Origin: Flavobacterium araucananum
Lineage (GTDB): Bacteria; Bacteroidota; Bacteroidia; Flavobacteriales; Flavobacteriaceae
Reading direction: 5' to 3'
Assembly (NCBI RefSeq): GCF_002222055.1
Contig: NZ_MUGS01000039.1
Location: forward strand, 54,092-118,091
DNA length: 64,000 bases
Part shown: positions 45,218 to 53,865 of the stretch, piece after piece
Layout: each line of letters begins with the position of its first letter
How positions within the stretch are numbered: the stretch's first letter is position 1
The notes under the pieces: model-generated
Told to the model about the DNA's origin: nothing
The model's input: only the letters and a program-made list of their open reading frames with translations
Databases searched by the model: none
Translations under genes and position numbers: made by a program

Positions 45218-46897
45218 TTATTTTACGTTGAAAATTTGCTCTAAAATTTTAATAGTAATCAAATAAGTTGGTTTCACACCCGTAGTTCCTAATCCGCCGG
45301 ATGCTAATGTACTACCGGTTTCAAGAGGATTATCTGAGGCATAATAGGCATAACGAACTTTAATATCATGCGGTACGCTTTTTCTGATTTTTGATGCAGA
45401 CTGAATTGCTTTTTGATAATAAGAACCTTCCATTTCTAGTCCAATTACTCCCCAGGTCGATTCGTGAAAGAATTTCAGTAAATCTCTGTTTTGCAATGAC
45501 GTTCCTAACACGGTAACCATTGCGCCTTCAAAAACTGCAATATCGTTTCCTTCAAACATGGCACCTGTCAATTCATTTTCGAAGAAATAATTATCCGCCG
45601 TTCCTTCGTTTATATGTGCTGTCGGGATCATGATATCTCCTTTTCCGCCTTCCAGAATTCCGGCTTTACCCATTATCGAAACTGATTTTACATTTAGTAA
45701 AGTTTCTTTTTTATAAGGTTTTAAAAGTTCGTCAATCGTTTCGTAAGCTTGCTCACCAAAAGCATAATCCATTACAACAATAACCGGTGCTGCTTCGTCA
45801 AGAACTGCTTTAGGAAAAGCTGTTTTTGCCCAATCAATTTTTGCGGTGTCAAAAATCTGCACATCGATATTCGTTCCTGAACTATCAAGAAGCGAAATCA
45901 TACCATTTTTTAAGGCCAGTTCTTCGACCTGGCTTCTAATTTCTTTAGCGCCGGATTTACTTAACTCTTCATAAATATAAAAATCAGATTTGTCTTTGAA
46001 TTTTGTTTTCAGCAACGGTGTTGCAAAAATAGAATTCATCACACTATGCATGTTGGCACTAATTACGTGTATTGGACGTTTTAAAAGGTTATTTGCCTTT
46101 AGAACTTCCTTGATATTAGTAGCCCAGATTTCACCGTGAATATGGTGTCCTAAACGTTCTCTTAATACGGGACTAAAAGTTATGGTACGTTTATTATTGT
46201 CAATAACTTCTTCTATGGCTAGTTTTCCTAACCAATAAATAACGTGCAAGAAACGATCCGGAGCGTTTTCTGACCCAAAAGCGTCATAAATATCAAGAAC
46301 CTCCTCAAAAGTTCGTGCCAGAATATTGGCAACATGCGAGATTGCTTTTTCCTTTTCGATTTGCGAAAGCTTTTTAGTCTGTAAAACCGCTTGCTCCAGT
46401 TTCATCCAATCGCGCGAAACTTCGCCGCCATCGTCTAATAAAACTCTATTTTTTATTTTATGCGATTCGATAAAGATAAACGTCAAATGCGTCAAAATAT
46501 CATATATGTCTGATCGCCCGCGGGTGATTTCAACATTCATTTGTTCCTCATCGATTCTATAGCAATTTCTTCTTCTTTTTGGAGGAACAATTGCCTGAAA
46601 ATGGGATCTCGAGTATCCTTCATCTGAAGTTAAATTAATAAAGCGACATTGTTCGATTCCTATTGGTAAACGTTCTATAACATACAAAAGCCCGTTAAGT
46701 TCTACTTTTTCTTCGCCTATATTTCCGTAAATTTCAGGACGTAATGCCAATAAAGATTCACGTAAACTATCCCCAGAAACTCCCATTGGTTTATAAAAAC
46801 CACGGTTGAATAAATGGCGCATTGTAATGTACATTTTTTCGATTGCTGCAGATGATTCCTGTGCTCTTGATCTTGATATATGTTTGGTTTCTTTCAT
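45218..46897 (-). CDS. DUF6909-like protein with nucleoside-phosphorylase-like C-terminus
   Basis: 559 residues, soluble. I recall close relatives in Flavobacterium under DUF6909. The N-terminal about 350 residues are mostly helical with no motif I know. The C-terminal about 200 residues resemble the purine nucleoside phosphorylase fold: VVMDYAFGEQAYE, then WGVIGLEMEGSYY (Glu488 in the EMEG motif) and YYASDNPLETG (Ser-Asp about 33 residues later), which are the two hallmark spots for nucleoside binding in that fold. It lies 9 bp upstream of the Wzz-like gene, so it appears to be the first gene of the polysaccharide operon. Function unknown; a nucleoside-type ligand is a guess from those motifs. 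Confidence 0.65.
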   Translation of the reverse strand: MKETKHISRSRAQESSAAIEKMYITMRHLFNRGFYKPMGVSGDSLRESLLALRPEIYGNIGEEKVELNGLLYVIERLPIGIEQCRFINLTSDEGYSRSHFQAIVPPKRRRNCYRIDEEQMNVEITRGRSDIYDILTHLTFIFIESHKIKNRVLLDDGGEVSRDWMKLEQAVLQTKKLSQIEKEKAISHVANILARTFEEVLDIYDAFGSENAPDRFLHVIYWLGKLAIEEVIDNNKRTITFSPVLRERLGHHIHGEIWATNIKEVLKANNLLKRPIHVISANMHSVMNSIFATPLLKTKFKDKSDFYIYEELSKSGAKEIRSQVEELALKNGMISLLDSSGTNIDVQIFDTAKIDWAKTAFPKAVLDEAAPVIVVMDYAFGEQAYETIDELLKPYKKETLLNVKSVSIMGKAGILEGGKGDIMIPTAHINEGTADNYFFENELTGAMFEGNDIAVFEGAMVTVLGTSLQNRDLLKFFHESTWGVIGLEMEGSYYQKAIQSASKIRKSVPHDIKVRYAYYASDNPLETGSTLASGGLGTTGVKPTYLITIKILEQIFNVK

Positions 46898-47014
46898 GCT
46901 GTTTTATTTTAAAAATCTTCTTTTTAAGAAGCGGTAATGTGTATTTTTTATCGAACGAAATTAGTAATTAAAAATTAAAGCTTTATTATCTTAAAACTAA
47001 TATCAAATTGTTTT

Positions 47015-47353
47015 TTATTTATAATCCTCAAAATTAACTTCTATTTTTTGAAAATTTTGATCTTTTAGTAACATTAAATTTATTTTGTTGAGACATTCCT
47101 GATGGTCATCTGACAGTATAAAAGCAAAGCCCCAAATGTCTTTTGAAATAGAAAAAGAACCAATCTCTGAACTAACATCGAATATATATTCGTCATTCAT
47201 CCAAAGGTCACTAATTTTATCAACTATGGGATTTATTTCTGTTATAGAATCAAAAAAATCTGAAAAAAACGCTTCATTTTCGGCCCCGCCAAAGATCTCA
47301 ATTAATAATTTTTGAGATTTGTAGGCTGGTCTTAAATGATATTTATATTTCAT
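47015..47353 (-). CDS. Hypothetical small acidic protein
   Basis: 112 residues, soluble, no signal peptide or membrane helix, rich in acidic and aromatic residues (ENEAFFSDFFDSITEINPIV; LWMNDEYIFDVSSEIGSFSI). It ends 117 bp before the DUF6909-like gene and follows the GH3 gene by 16 bp on the same strand. I do not recognise the family. Its size and acidity are seen in immunity-type proteins, but no toxin gene is nearby, so that idea has no support here. Confidence 0.6.
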   Translation of the reverse strand: MKYKYHLRPAYKSQKLLIEIFGGAENEAFFSDFFDSITEINPIVDKISDLWMNDEYIFDVSSEIGSFSISKDIWGFAFILSDDHQECLNKINLMLLKDQNFQKIEVNFEDYK

Positions 47354-47369
47354 AAATACAAATTTTTCG

Positions 47370-48854
47370 CTATTTCAAATTATCCGCAATATCTCTGTTA
47401 TTCGATAATCTCGGAATTTTATTCTGTCCTCCTAATTTCCCTTGTGATTTCATGTACTCCTGAAACCCGTTTTTCGAAACTTTGGTCACGACTACTTTTC
47501 TAAGTACATTTCCGGTAATAAGGTCATCGTAATAAATATTTTGTTTTCGCATTGAATCATCAAGCGCTTCGGCAAAAGTCTCGATGTTTTCCGGTTCTGT
47601 TTCAAATTCTACCAACCATTCATGATAAGGTAATCCGCTTGAAGGATTAATTTGTGGTGCAACAGTAAATTCGTTGATTACAATTTTGGTTCCTTCTGTT
47701 GCTTCTTTCATTGCCTTTTCGACCTCGTTGGCAATAACGTGTTCTCCAAAAGCCGAAATATAATGTTTGATTCGTCCGGAAACGATCACTTTATGCGGAA
47801 ACAATGAAGTAAACTGCACTGTATCACCAATATTATAACGCCAAAGTCCGGCATTTGTCGAAACAATCAAGGCATAATTAACACCAATTTCTACTTCTCC
47901 AACGGTATAACTTTTTGGGTTTTCTGAAAAAAATTCGTCTGTTTTAATAAACTCATAGAAAATCCCGGAATTCAGTAACAGCAACATTCCTTTTTCTTTT
48001 TGAGAATTCTGATAGGCAAAAAATCCTTCAGAAGCCGGAAACAACTCAATGCTGTCTACCTTTCGCCCAATCATGTTTTCGAACTTGGCGCGATAAGGTT
48101 CGTAATTGACTCCTCCGTAAATAAACAAATTAAAATTCTTGAATAATTCGCCTATTTTCTTTCCTCCACTTTTTTCCTGCAAACGTTCAAAATACATCTG
48201 AACCCAGGACGGAATTCCCGAAATTATGGTCATGTCCTGTTCAATCGTTTCCTCAACAATAGCATTTACCTTCGTATCCCAATCTTCGATGCAATTGGTT
48301 TCCCAGGACGGCATTCGGTTTTTTTGAAGATATTTAGGTACAAAATGTGCCCCTATTCCGGATAATCTTCCAAATTTAATTCCGTATTTTTCAATTAAAA
48401 TTGGACTTCCCTGCAGGAAAATCATTTTGCCATCGACAAAATCAGCATTTCCGGTTTCATATATATAATGCAAAATGGCATTTCGGGATGCTTCGATATG
48501 ATAAGGCATTGATTCCTTGGTCAACGGAATGTATTTTGCTCCGGATGTTGTTCCGGATGTTTTGGCAAAATAAATAGGTTTCCCTTTCCACAGAATATTT
48601 TTTTCGCCCATTCGAACTTTGTCGATATAAGGTTTTAAATCCTCGTAATCGCGAATCGGGACACGTTTCCTGAAATCATGAACCGTTTTTATTTTATCAA
48701 AATGATGATCTGTACCAAACTGGGTTTCTTTTGCACTATTTATTAAACTTTTAAATACGGCTTGTTGTGTTTCAACCGGTTTATTGGCCCAAGCCTGAGT
48801 TTTATAGTATATTTTTGTCGCAAATAATTTTGCTGCTACTGATTTAATAGACAT
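47370..48854 (-). CDS. GH3 family acyl-amido synthetase-like protein
   Basis: 494 residues of the GH3 fold, an adenylate-forming enzyme. The phosphate-binding loop is FAKTSGTTSGAKYIPLTKES; ELFPASEGFFAYQ holds the second motif, and GLWRYNIGDTVQFTSLFPHK the third. Plant GH3 enzymes join amino acids to acyl acids such as auxin; bacterial members are mostly uncharacterised. The start is 11 bp after the stop of the M23-like gene. Confidence 0.88.
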   Translation of the reverse strand: MSIKSVAAKLFATKIYYKTQAWANKPVETQQAVFKSLINSAKETQFGTDHHFDKIKTVHDFRKRVPIRDYEDLKPYIDKVRMGEKNILWKGKPIYFAKTSGTTSGAKYIPLTKESMPYHIEASRNAILHYIYETGNADFVDGKMIFLQGSPILIEKYGIKFGRLSGIGAHFVPKYLQKNRMPSWETNCIEDWDTKVNAIVEETIEQDMTIISGIPSWVQMYFERLQEKSGGKKIGELFKNFNLFIYGGVNYEPYRAKFENMIGRKVDSIELFPASEGFFAYQNSQKEKGMLLLLNSGIFYEFIKTDEFFSENPKSYTVGEVEIGVNYALIVSTNAGLWRYNIGDTVQFTSLFPHKVIVSGRIKHYISAFGEHVIANEVEKAMKEATEGTKIVINEFTVAPQINPSSGLPYHEWLVEFETEPENIETFAEALDDSMRKQNIYYDDLITGNVLRKVVVTKVSKNGFQEYMKSQGKLGGQNKIPRLSNNRDIADNLK

Positions 48855-48865
48855 TTGTTCTGGTA

Positions 48866-49366
48866 TTATTTCTTGTCACTTTTGTTTTTATTTCGCATTT
48901 TTTTACCCGACTCCTGCTCCATTTTGGTCACTTCTTCTCTTAATTTGATTTCCTCTTCAGACGGTTTCATATTTACCTCAGACGGTTCATCTGTTTCTCC
49001 TATAATCGAATCTTTATTGAATTTTGCATACTCTAATTCGCCTCTTAATACTTTCTGAATGCCTTTTATATAAGCTTCATTTTTCTTTAAAGCGGTTTCT
49101 AATGAGTCTGATTTAATGGCTAATTTGGTTGCATTCTTTTTTAATTCAGTCGAAGAATATCCCGGAATTAATTCGCGCAAAGGCGTAAAAGCAATGATAA
49201 AAGTAGTAATTAAAATTAAAAATATTCCTCCTAATGTGAACGTTACAAAAACATTCATCAAATTTAGTTTGAATGAAAAAATTTCTTCAAAAGTGTTTTC
49301 ATTCAATATTACCAATCGGTTCTTGATGAATAAATTTTTTCTGAAATTGAATTTCTTCTTAGCCAT
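48866..49366 (-). CDS. M23-family membrane protein lacking the peptidase domain
   Basis: 166 residues: a short basic N-terminus, RLVILNENTFEEIFSFKLNL, one membrane helix near 40-62, FTPLRELIPGYSSTELKKNA, then a coiled coil. Flavobacterial M23 metallopeptidases I know begin in just this way and go on to an HxxxD/HxH zinc-peptidase domain for about 290 residues. Here the protein stops after a lysine-rich tail (KKMRNKNKSDKK), and the GH3 gene starts 11 bp later, so no peptidase domain remains in any frame nearby. It may now act as a regulator or scaffold. The comparison with relatives is from memory. Confidence 0.7.
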   Translation of the reverse strand: MAKKKFNFRKNLFIKNRLVILNENTFEEIFSFKLNLMNVFVTFTLGGIFLILITTFIIAFTPLRELIPGYSSTELKKNATKLAIKSDSLETALKKNEAYIKGIQKVLRGELEYAKFNKDSIIGETDEPSEVNMKPSEEEIKLREEVTKMEQESGKKMRNKNKSDKK

Positions 49367-49502
49367 TTATGGGTGTTTATACGAGCAAATATAATAATTA
49401 ATCGTCTTGTTAATGCGACTCAAATTCTCCGCAATGCACTTAATTTACGATTTTATGGAATATTTAACGCTATAACAAACAAATATTTTAATCCAAATCC
49501 TG

Positions 49503-49531
49503 TTGTTCTTCGTATATTCTATATACATTTG
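49503..49531 (+). promoter_or_regulatory. Full Bacteroidota-type promoter for tatA
   Basis: TTG at 49503-49505, 18 bases, then TACATTTG at 49524-49531. Both elements and the spacing fit TTG-N17-23-TAnnTTTG. The tatA ATG is 47 bases further on. Confidence 0.7.
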
Positions 49532-49577
49532 CGGTACAATTAGAAAACAATTTGCTTCGGCATTAAATATACAAACC

Positions 49578-49766
49578 ATGGGAAGATTAGGTCTTACAGA
49601 AATCCTCGTAATAGTAGGTATCGTTATATTACTTTTTGGAGGTAAAAAAATTCCGGAATTGATGAAAGGTTTAGGAAGCGGAATTAAAGAATTTAAGAAC
49701 GCTGCTAAAGACGATCAAACTGCACCTGCGCCTCCTGTTAAAAAAGAAGAGGAAGAAATAAAATAA
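49578..49766 (+). CDS. tatA: Sec-independent protein translocase TatA
   Basis: 62 residues from the ATG at 49578-49580 (MGRLGLTEILVIVGIVILLF). The frame opens at 49503, but the promoter lies in that extension, so the shorter start is right. One membrane helix is followed by the FGGKKIPELMKGLGSGIKEF amphipathic helix, which marks TatA/TatE, then an acidic tail. TatA forms the pore for folded proteins with twin-arginine signals; tatC is not in this window. A terminator follows. Confidence 0.95.
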   Translation: MGRLGLTEILVIVGIVILLFGGKKIPELMKGLGSGIKEFKNAAKDDQTAPAPPVKKEEEEIK

Positions 49767-49786
49767 GTAATTTATTTACTGTATTT

Positions 49787-49827
49787 AAAACCCCAAATTA
49801 CAAAATGTAGTTTGGGGTTTTGTTTTT
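49787..49827 (+). terminator. Intrinsic terminator after tatA
   Basis: AAAACCCCAAA (49787-49797) pairs with TTTGGGGTTTT (49811-49821), with further TTAC/GTA pairing inside, followed by T-rich sequence. Its 3' end carries the -33 TTG of the next promoter. Confidence 0.8.
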
Positions 49828-49848
49828 ATCTAAAAAATCTTACTTTTA
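49820..49848 (+). promoter_or_regulatory. Promoter for the GH8 gene
   Basis: TTG at 49820-49822, 18 bases, then TACTTTTA at 49841-49848 (one base off TAnnTTTG). The ATG is 27 bases downstream. Confidence 0.55.
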
Positions 49849-49875
49849 GAGTCCCTAAATTAAATAACAATAATT

Positions 49876-51273
49876 ATGAAAAACCTACTTCTGATTACTG
49901 TTGCTTTTTTGTGTCTCAAAAGTTATTCACAAAAGCAACCTTTTCCGGCAAATATTGTATTTGCTAATGGTCTAATGGCTTCAAACAAAAATAGCCAGGA
50001 TGCCCAAAACAATTATAATACCTGGAAAACCAATTTTGTTGAAGCCTGTTCTAATGGCCGCTACCGAATAAAATTCGACAATCCTTCTGAAACTGTCTCC
50101 GAAGGAATTGGTTACGGAATGCTTCTTGCCGTTTATGCAACCGACAAAACACTTTTTGATGGGCTTTGGTTGTACTACAAAGACAATGTAAATTCTAACG
50201 GCGTAATGAATTGGAAAATTAATGGCTGTTCTGGAATTAATGGTGCTAATGGTGCTACAGATGCTGAACTTGATGCTGCTTTTGCCCTTATTGTTGCCGA
50301 TTATCAATGGGCAAGTACCGGAACAATTAATTATAAAAACGATGCCAAAACTCTAATTGCCGCCATTAAGGCCTATGAAGTCGAAGCAAACACTTTTGTA
50401 CTGAAACCCGGAGATCAATTTGGCGGAAGCCAGATTACCAATCCTTCTTATTTTTCTCCTGCCTATTACAGATCTTTTGGAACTTTTACGAACGATGCAA
50501 CTTTTTGGAATCAGGTTGCTGCAAAATCGTATACTGTTATCAACAGTAACTTAACAGTAAATAATGCCGTTGGTGGCTTAGTTTCTGACTGGTGTCAGGC
50601 ATCCGGCGCTTATTCTCCACAGGCTGGCGGATATAATAGAGAAGGAAAAACATATACTTATGATGCTGCCAGAACGCCTTGGCGAATTGCTGTTGATTAT
50701 GTATGGTATGGCACGCCCGAAGCTAAAACATATGCTAAAAAATCGTCTGATTTTGTGCGTGTAAATCTGGGAGGGTCTGCAAATATCAAAGACGGATATA
50801 ACCAGAACGGAACTTTAAACGGACAATGGCATAATGCAACTTTTGTTGGTGCTTTTGCCTGCGCTGCAATGGCGGGCGAGAATCAAGCACATTTAAATGC
50901 GTCTTACACAGATTTAAATCAGTTAAATGAGCCTAACAGCTATTTTAATCATACCTTAAAAACATTATATTCATTTTTATTAACGGGTAATTTTTATTTG
51001 CCGCAAACCCCTGCTACTTTATCAACAGGCAATTTTGATATCGAAAAAGCAACCGTTACTTTATATCCCAACCCAAGCAACGATAAATTTACCGTTTTTG
51101 CTCCCGAAAAATCAGTGATTTCAGTGATTTCTGCTCAAGGAAAAATAATCTCAGAACAAGAGGCAACAGCTGAAAACACCGAGATTAATTTAGCCAATCA
51201 GACTCCTGGTTTGTATTTAATAAAAATTACAAATGGCAGTAAAAGCGTTACTAAAAAAGTAATTCTAAAATAA
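49876..51273 (+). CDS. Secreted glycoside hydrolase family 8 enzyme with type A T9SS sorting domain
   Basis: 465 residues. Signal peptide at 1 to about 18 (ending SYSQ). The GH8 catalytic domain spans about 25-370, with the general acid in VSEGIGYGMLLAVYATD and a conserved Asp in NGATDAELDAAFALI. GH8 enzymes cut beta-1,4 links in cellulose, chitosan, lichenan or xylan; the substrate is open. The C-terminal about 75 residues form a T9SS type A domain (VTLYPNPSNDKFTVFAPEKS, then GLYLIKITNGSKSVTKKVIL), so it is exported across the outer membrane by the T9SS. It has its own promoter and terminator, a single-gene unit. Confidence 0.92.
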   Translation: MKNLLLITVAFLCLKSYSQKQPFPANIVFANGLMASNKNSQDAQNNYNTWKTNFVEACSNGRYRIKFDNPSETVSEGIGYGMLLAVYATDKTLFDGLWLYYKDNVNSNGVMNWKINGCSGINGANGATDAELDAAFALIVADYQWASTGTINYKNDAKTLIAAIKAYEVEANTFVLKPGDQFGGSQITNPSYFSPAYYRSFGTFTNDATFWNQVAAKSYTVINSNLTVNNAVGGLVSDWCQASGAYSPQAGGYNREGKTYTYDAARTPWRIAVDYVWYGTPEAKTYAKKSSDFVRVNLGGSANIKDGYNQNGTLNGQWHNATFVGAFACAAMAGENQAHLNASYTDLNQLNEPNSYFNHTLKTLYSFLLTGNFYLPQTPATLSTGNFDIEKATVTLYPNPSNDKFTVFAPEKSVISVISAQGKIISEQEATAENTEINLANQTPGLYLIKITNGSKSVTKKVILK

Positions 51274-51284
51274 TCTAAAAACAG

Positions 51285-51321
51285 AAAATCCCAAATTACA
51301 ATTGTAATTTGGGATTTTTTT
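51285..51321 (+). terminator. Intrinsic terminator after the GH8 gene
   Basis: A 13+13 perfect dyad, TCCCAAATTACAA / TTGTAATTTGGGA (51289-51314), with A-run before and T-run after. It could also serve convergent tex. Confidence 0.88.
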
Positions 51322-51355
51322 ATTTCTAAAAATAGGTTTTAAATATTCCGGTTTT

Positions 51356-53479
51356 TTATAAAACCATCGTCAACTGAATTCTCTTTCTATCCTCATCAAC
51401 TTCAGTAACTTTAACATCCACGTGTTGGTGCAATTTTACTACTTCGTTTACATCGCTTACAAATCCGGCTTTTAATTGCGAGATGTGAACCAATCCGCTT
51501 TCTTTAATTCCAATATCAACAAAGCAACCAAAATTGGTAATGTTGTTCACAATTCCGGGTAAGATCATTCCGGTTCTTAAATCTTTTATAGATTTTACAT
51601 TCGCATCAAATTCAAAAACCTTAGCCGACTTTCTTGGGTCTAATCCAGGCTTTTCAAGCTCTTTTATGATGTCTTTTAGGGTTAGCAAACCAATTTCAGG
51701 CGTAATATAGTTTTCAGCCTTAATCAAGGCTGTTTTCTCTTTGTTTGCAATTAAGTCGTTTACCGAAAGTTTTAAATCTTTTGCCATCTTCTCCACAACA
51801 GGATAAGCTTCCGGATGTACTGCTGAATTATCCAGCGGATTTTTAGCATTCGAAATTCTAATAAAAGCCGCACCCTGCTGATATGCTTTCTCGCCTAAGC
51901 GAGGCACTTTTTTTAGCTGTTTTCTGTCCTCAAACGGACCATTTTCAGAACGATATTGAACGATGTTTTCGGCCAGCTTCTCTCCTATTCCGCTCACATA
52001 ACTTAGTAAATGTTTGCTCGCGGTGTTAATATTGATTCCAACCGAGTTCACGCAACGAATTACGGTATTATCTAATTCTTCTTTAAGTTTGGTTTGATCA
52101 ACATCATGTTGATATTGTCCCACTCCAATTGCTTTCGGATCAATCTTAACCAATTCAGCCAACGGATCTGAAAGTCGTCTACCAATAGAAACAGATCCAC
52201 GAACGGTTACATCATAATTAGGAAATTCTTCACGAGCAATTTTTGATGCTGAATATACCGAAGCTCCAGCTTCAGAAACGATGAAAACTTGCAGCGGTTT
52301 ATCAAACGCGATTTTTTTTATGAAAAATTCCGTTTCTCTCGAAGCAGTTCCGTTTCCTATAGAAATGGCATCAATTTGATACGCATTTACCATCGAACGG
52401 ATTTTCTTGATCGCCATTGTTTCCTCATTTTGAGGTGCGTGCGGATATATGGTTTCGTTGTATAACAAATCTCCTTTTTCGTCCAGACAAACTACTTTAC
52501 AACCACTTCTAAATCCCGGATCAATTGCCAGAATTCTTTTTTCGCCCAAAGGCGGCGCTAATAATAACTGTCCTAAATTGTTGGCAAAAACCTGAATAGA
52601 ATTCGCATCAGCTTTTGCTTTTGCTTCCTGCAATGTTTCGTTCCCAATCGCGGGATTCAACAATCGTTTGTAACTATCTTCGATTGCCAGTTGCAAATGT
52701 GCCGTTGTACTATTTTGTTTTTTAATGACAATTTCATCAATAACATCATAAGCTTCATCGATATCAACATCAACTTTCATCTTAACAAAGCCTTCGTTTT
52801 CTGCACGAAGCATTGCTAATAAACGGTGCGATGGCGCTTTTGTCAACGGTTCTTCCCAATCAAAATACTGACTGAATTTTTGTGCTCCTTCTTCTTCAGC
52901 TTTCTTTTTTACAACTTTGGTTCCAATCGTTGCTTTTCGCTGATATAATCGACGCAATTGTTTACGAACATAAATGTTTTCGTTAATCCATTCGGCAACA
53001 ATATCTCGTGCGCCTTGCATCGCAGCCTCTTCGTTAATAACATTTTCATTAAGATATTGTGTCGAAATAAAATCGATATCAACATCATTTTCAGACATAA
53101 TGATTTTTGCCAAAGGTTCTAAACCAAATTCGCGCGCAACATCTGCCTTTGTTTTTTTCTTCTTTTTACAGGGAAGATAAAAATCTTCTATCTCTTGTAA
53201 ATCAAAACTTTGTTCAATTTTCTGTTTCAATTCTGGCGTAAGTGATTTTTGTTCTTCGATCGATTTTAGAACCGCTTCTTTACGTTTTACAATCGTTTCA
53301 TATTCTTTTTGAAGCTTTGCAATATTCTCAATCTGAACTTCGTCCAGATTTCCGGTTGTATCTTTTCGGTAACGGGAAATAAACGGAATCGTACAATCTT
53401 CCTCTAATAATTTTACCGTGTTTTGAATGTTAATCGCTGCTGTTTGAACAGTCTTGGCAATGAATTGAATATTAGTCAT
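51356..53479 (-). CDS. tex: Tex family RNA-binding transcription accessory protein
   Basis: 707 residues, full length for Tex. The YqgF/RNase H-like domain holds RILAIDPGFRSGCKVVCLDE, the helix-hairpin-helix part has NTASKHLLSYVSGIGEKLAE, and the C-terminal S1 domain has GMILPGIVNNITNFGCFVDI followed by GIKESGLVHISQL. Tex binds nucleic acid and affects transcription and toxin expression in other bacteria. It converges with the GH8 gene and is divergent from the DUF1294 gene (116 bp). Confidence 0.95.
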   Translation of the reverse strand: MTNIQFIAKTVQTAAINIQNTVKLLEEDCTIPFISRYRKDTTGNLDEVQIENIAKLQKEYETIVKRKEAVLKSIEEQKSLTPELKQKIEQSFDLQEIEDFYLPCKKKKKTKADVAREFGLEPLAKIIMSENDVDIDFISTQYLNENVINEEAAMQGARDIVAEWINENIYVRKQLRRLYQRKATIGTKVVKKKAEEEGAQKFSQYFDWEEPLTKAPSHRLLAMLRAENEGFVKMKVDVDIDEAYDVIDEIVIKKQNSTTAHLQLAIEDSYKRLLNPAIGNETLQEAKAKADANSIQVFANNLGQLLLAPPLGEKRILAIDPGFRSGCKVVCLDEKGDLLYNETIYPHAPQNEETMAIKKIRSMVNAYQIDAISIGNGTASRETEFFIKKIAFDKPLQVFIVSEAGASVYSASKIAREEFPNYDVTVRGSVSIGRRLSDPLAELVKIDPKAIGVGQYQHDVDQTKLKEELDNTVIRCVNSVGININTASKHLLSYVSGIGEKLAENIVQYRSENGPFEDRKQLKKVPRLGEKAYQQGAAFIRISNAKNPLDNSAVHPEAYPVVEKMAKDLKLSVNDLIANKEKTALIKAENYITPEIGLLTLKDIIKELEKPGLDPRKSAKVFEFDANVKSIKDLRTGMILPGIVNNITNFGCFVDIGIKESGLVHISQLKAGFVSDVNEVVKLHQHVDVKVTEVDEDRKRIQLTMVL

Positions 53480-53570
53480 ACTTTTAATGAAATAATTTCT
53501 TGATTACAAAATGAGATAATCTGTTATTTTAAAACCATGAACAGATTAATAAATCACTCGGCTAAAATAA

Positions 53571-53578
53571 TATCTTTG
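53571..53578 (+). promoter_or_regulatory. -7 promoter box for the DUF1294 gene
   Basis: TATCTTTG fits TAnnTTTG, 17 bases upstream of the ATG at 53596. Confidence 0.5.
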
Positions 53579-53595
53579 TTTTTAATTTTTAGCCT

Positions 53596-53865
53596 ATGAA
53601 AGTTTTATTACTGTATTTTTTATTTATAAATATCTTCGTTTTTATTCTTGCCGGATATGATAAAAATCAAGCCCGAAAAAATAAACGCAGAATTCCCGAA
53701 AATACACTGTTTTTCTTTGAAGCAATTGGCGGTACAATAGGTTTATTGTTAGCAATGTTATTCTTTAGACATAAAACGAGTAAAACTTCTTTTATTATAA
53801 AATTCTCGCTTATTTTTTTAATTCAAATTGTATTGATTTATCTAATACTAAATGATAAAATCTAG
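53596..53865 (+). CDS. DUF1294 family small membrane protein
   Basis: 89 residues. A first helix (LLLYFLFINIFVFILAGYDK) is followed by the family motif DKNQARKNKRRIPENTLFFF, then GGTIGLLLAMLFFRHKTSK and a last helix. The spacing of DK, R(I/V)PE and GG matches DUF1294. Function is unknown. It ends 18 bases inside the convergent ATPase gene. Confidence 0.88.
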   Translation: MKVLLLYFLFINIFVFILAGYDKNQARKNKRRIPENTLFFFEAIGGTIGLLLAMLFFRHKTSKTSFIIKFSLIFLIQIVLIYLILNDKI

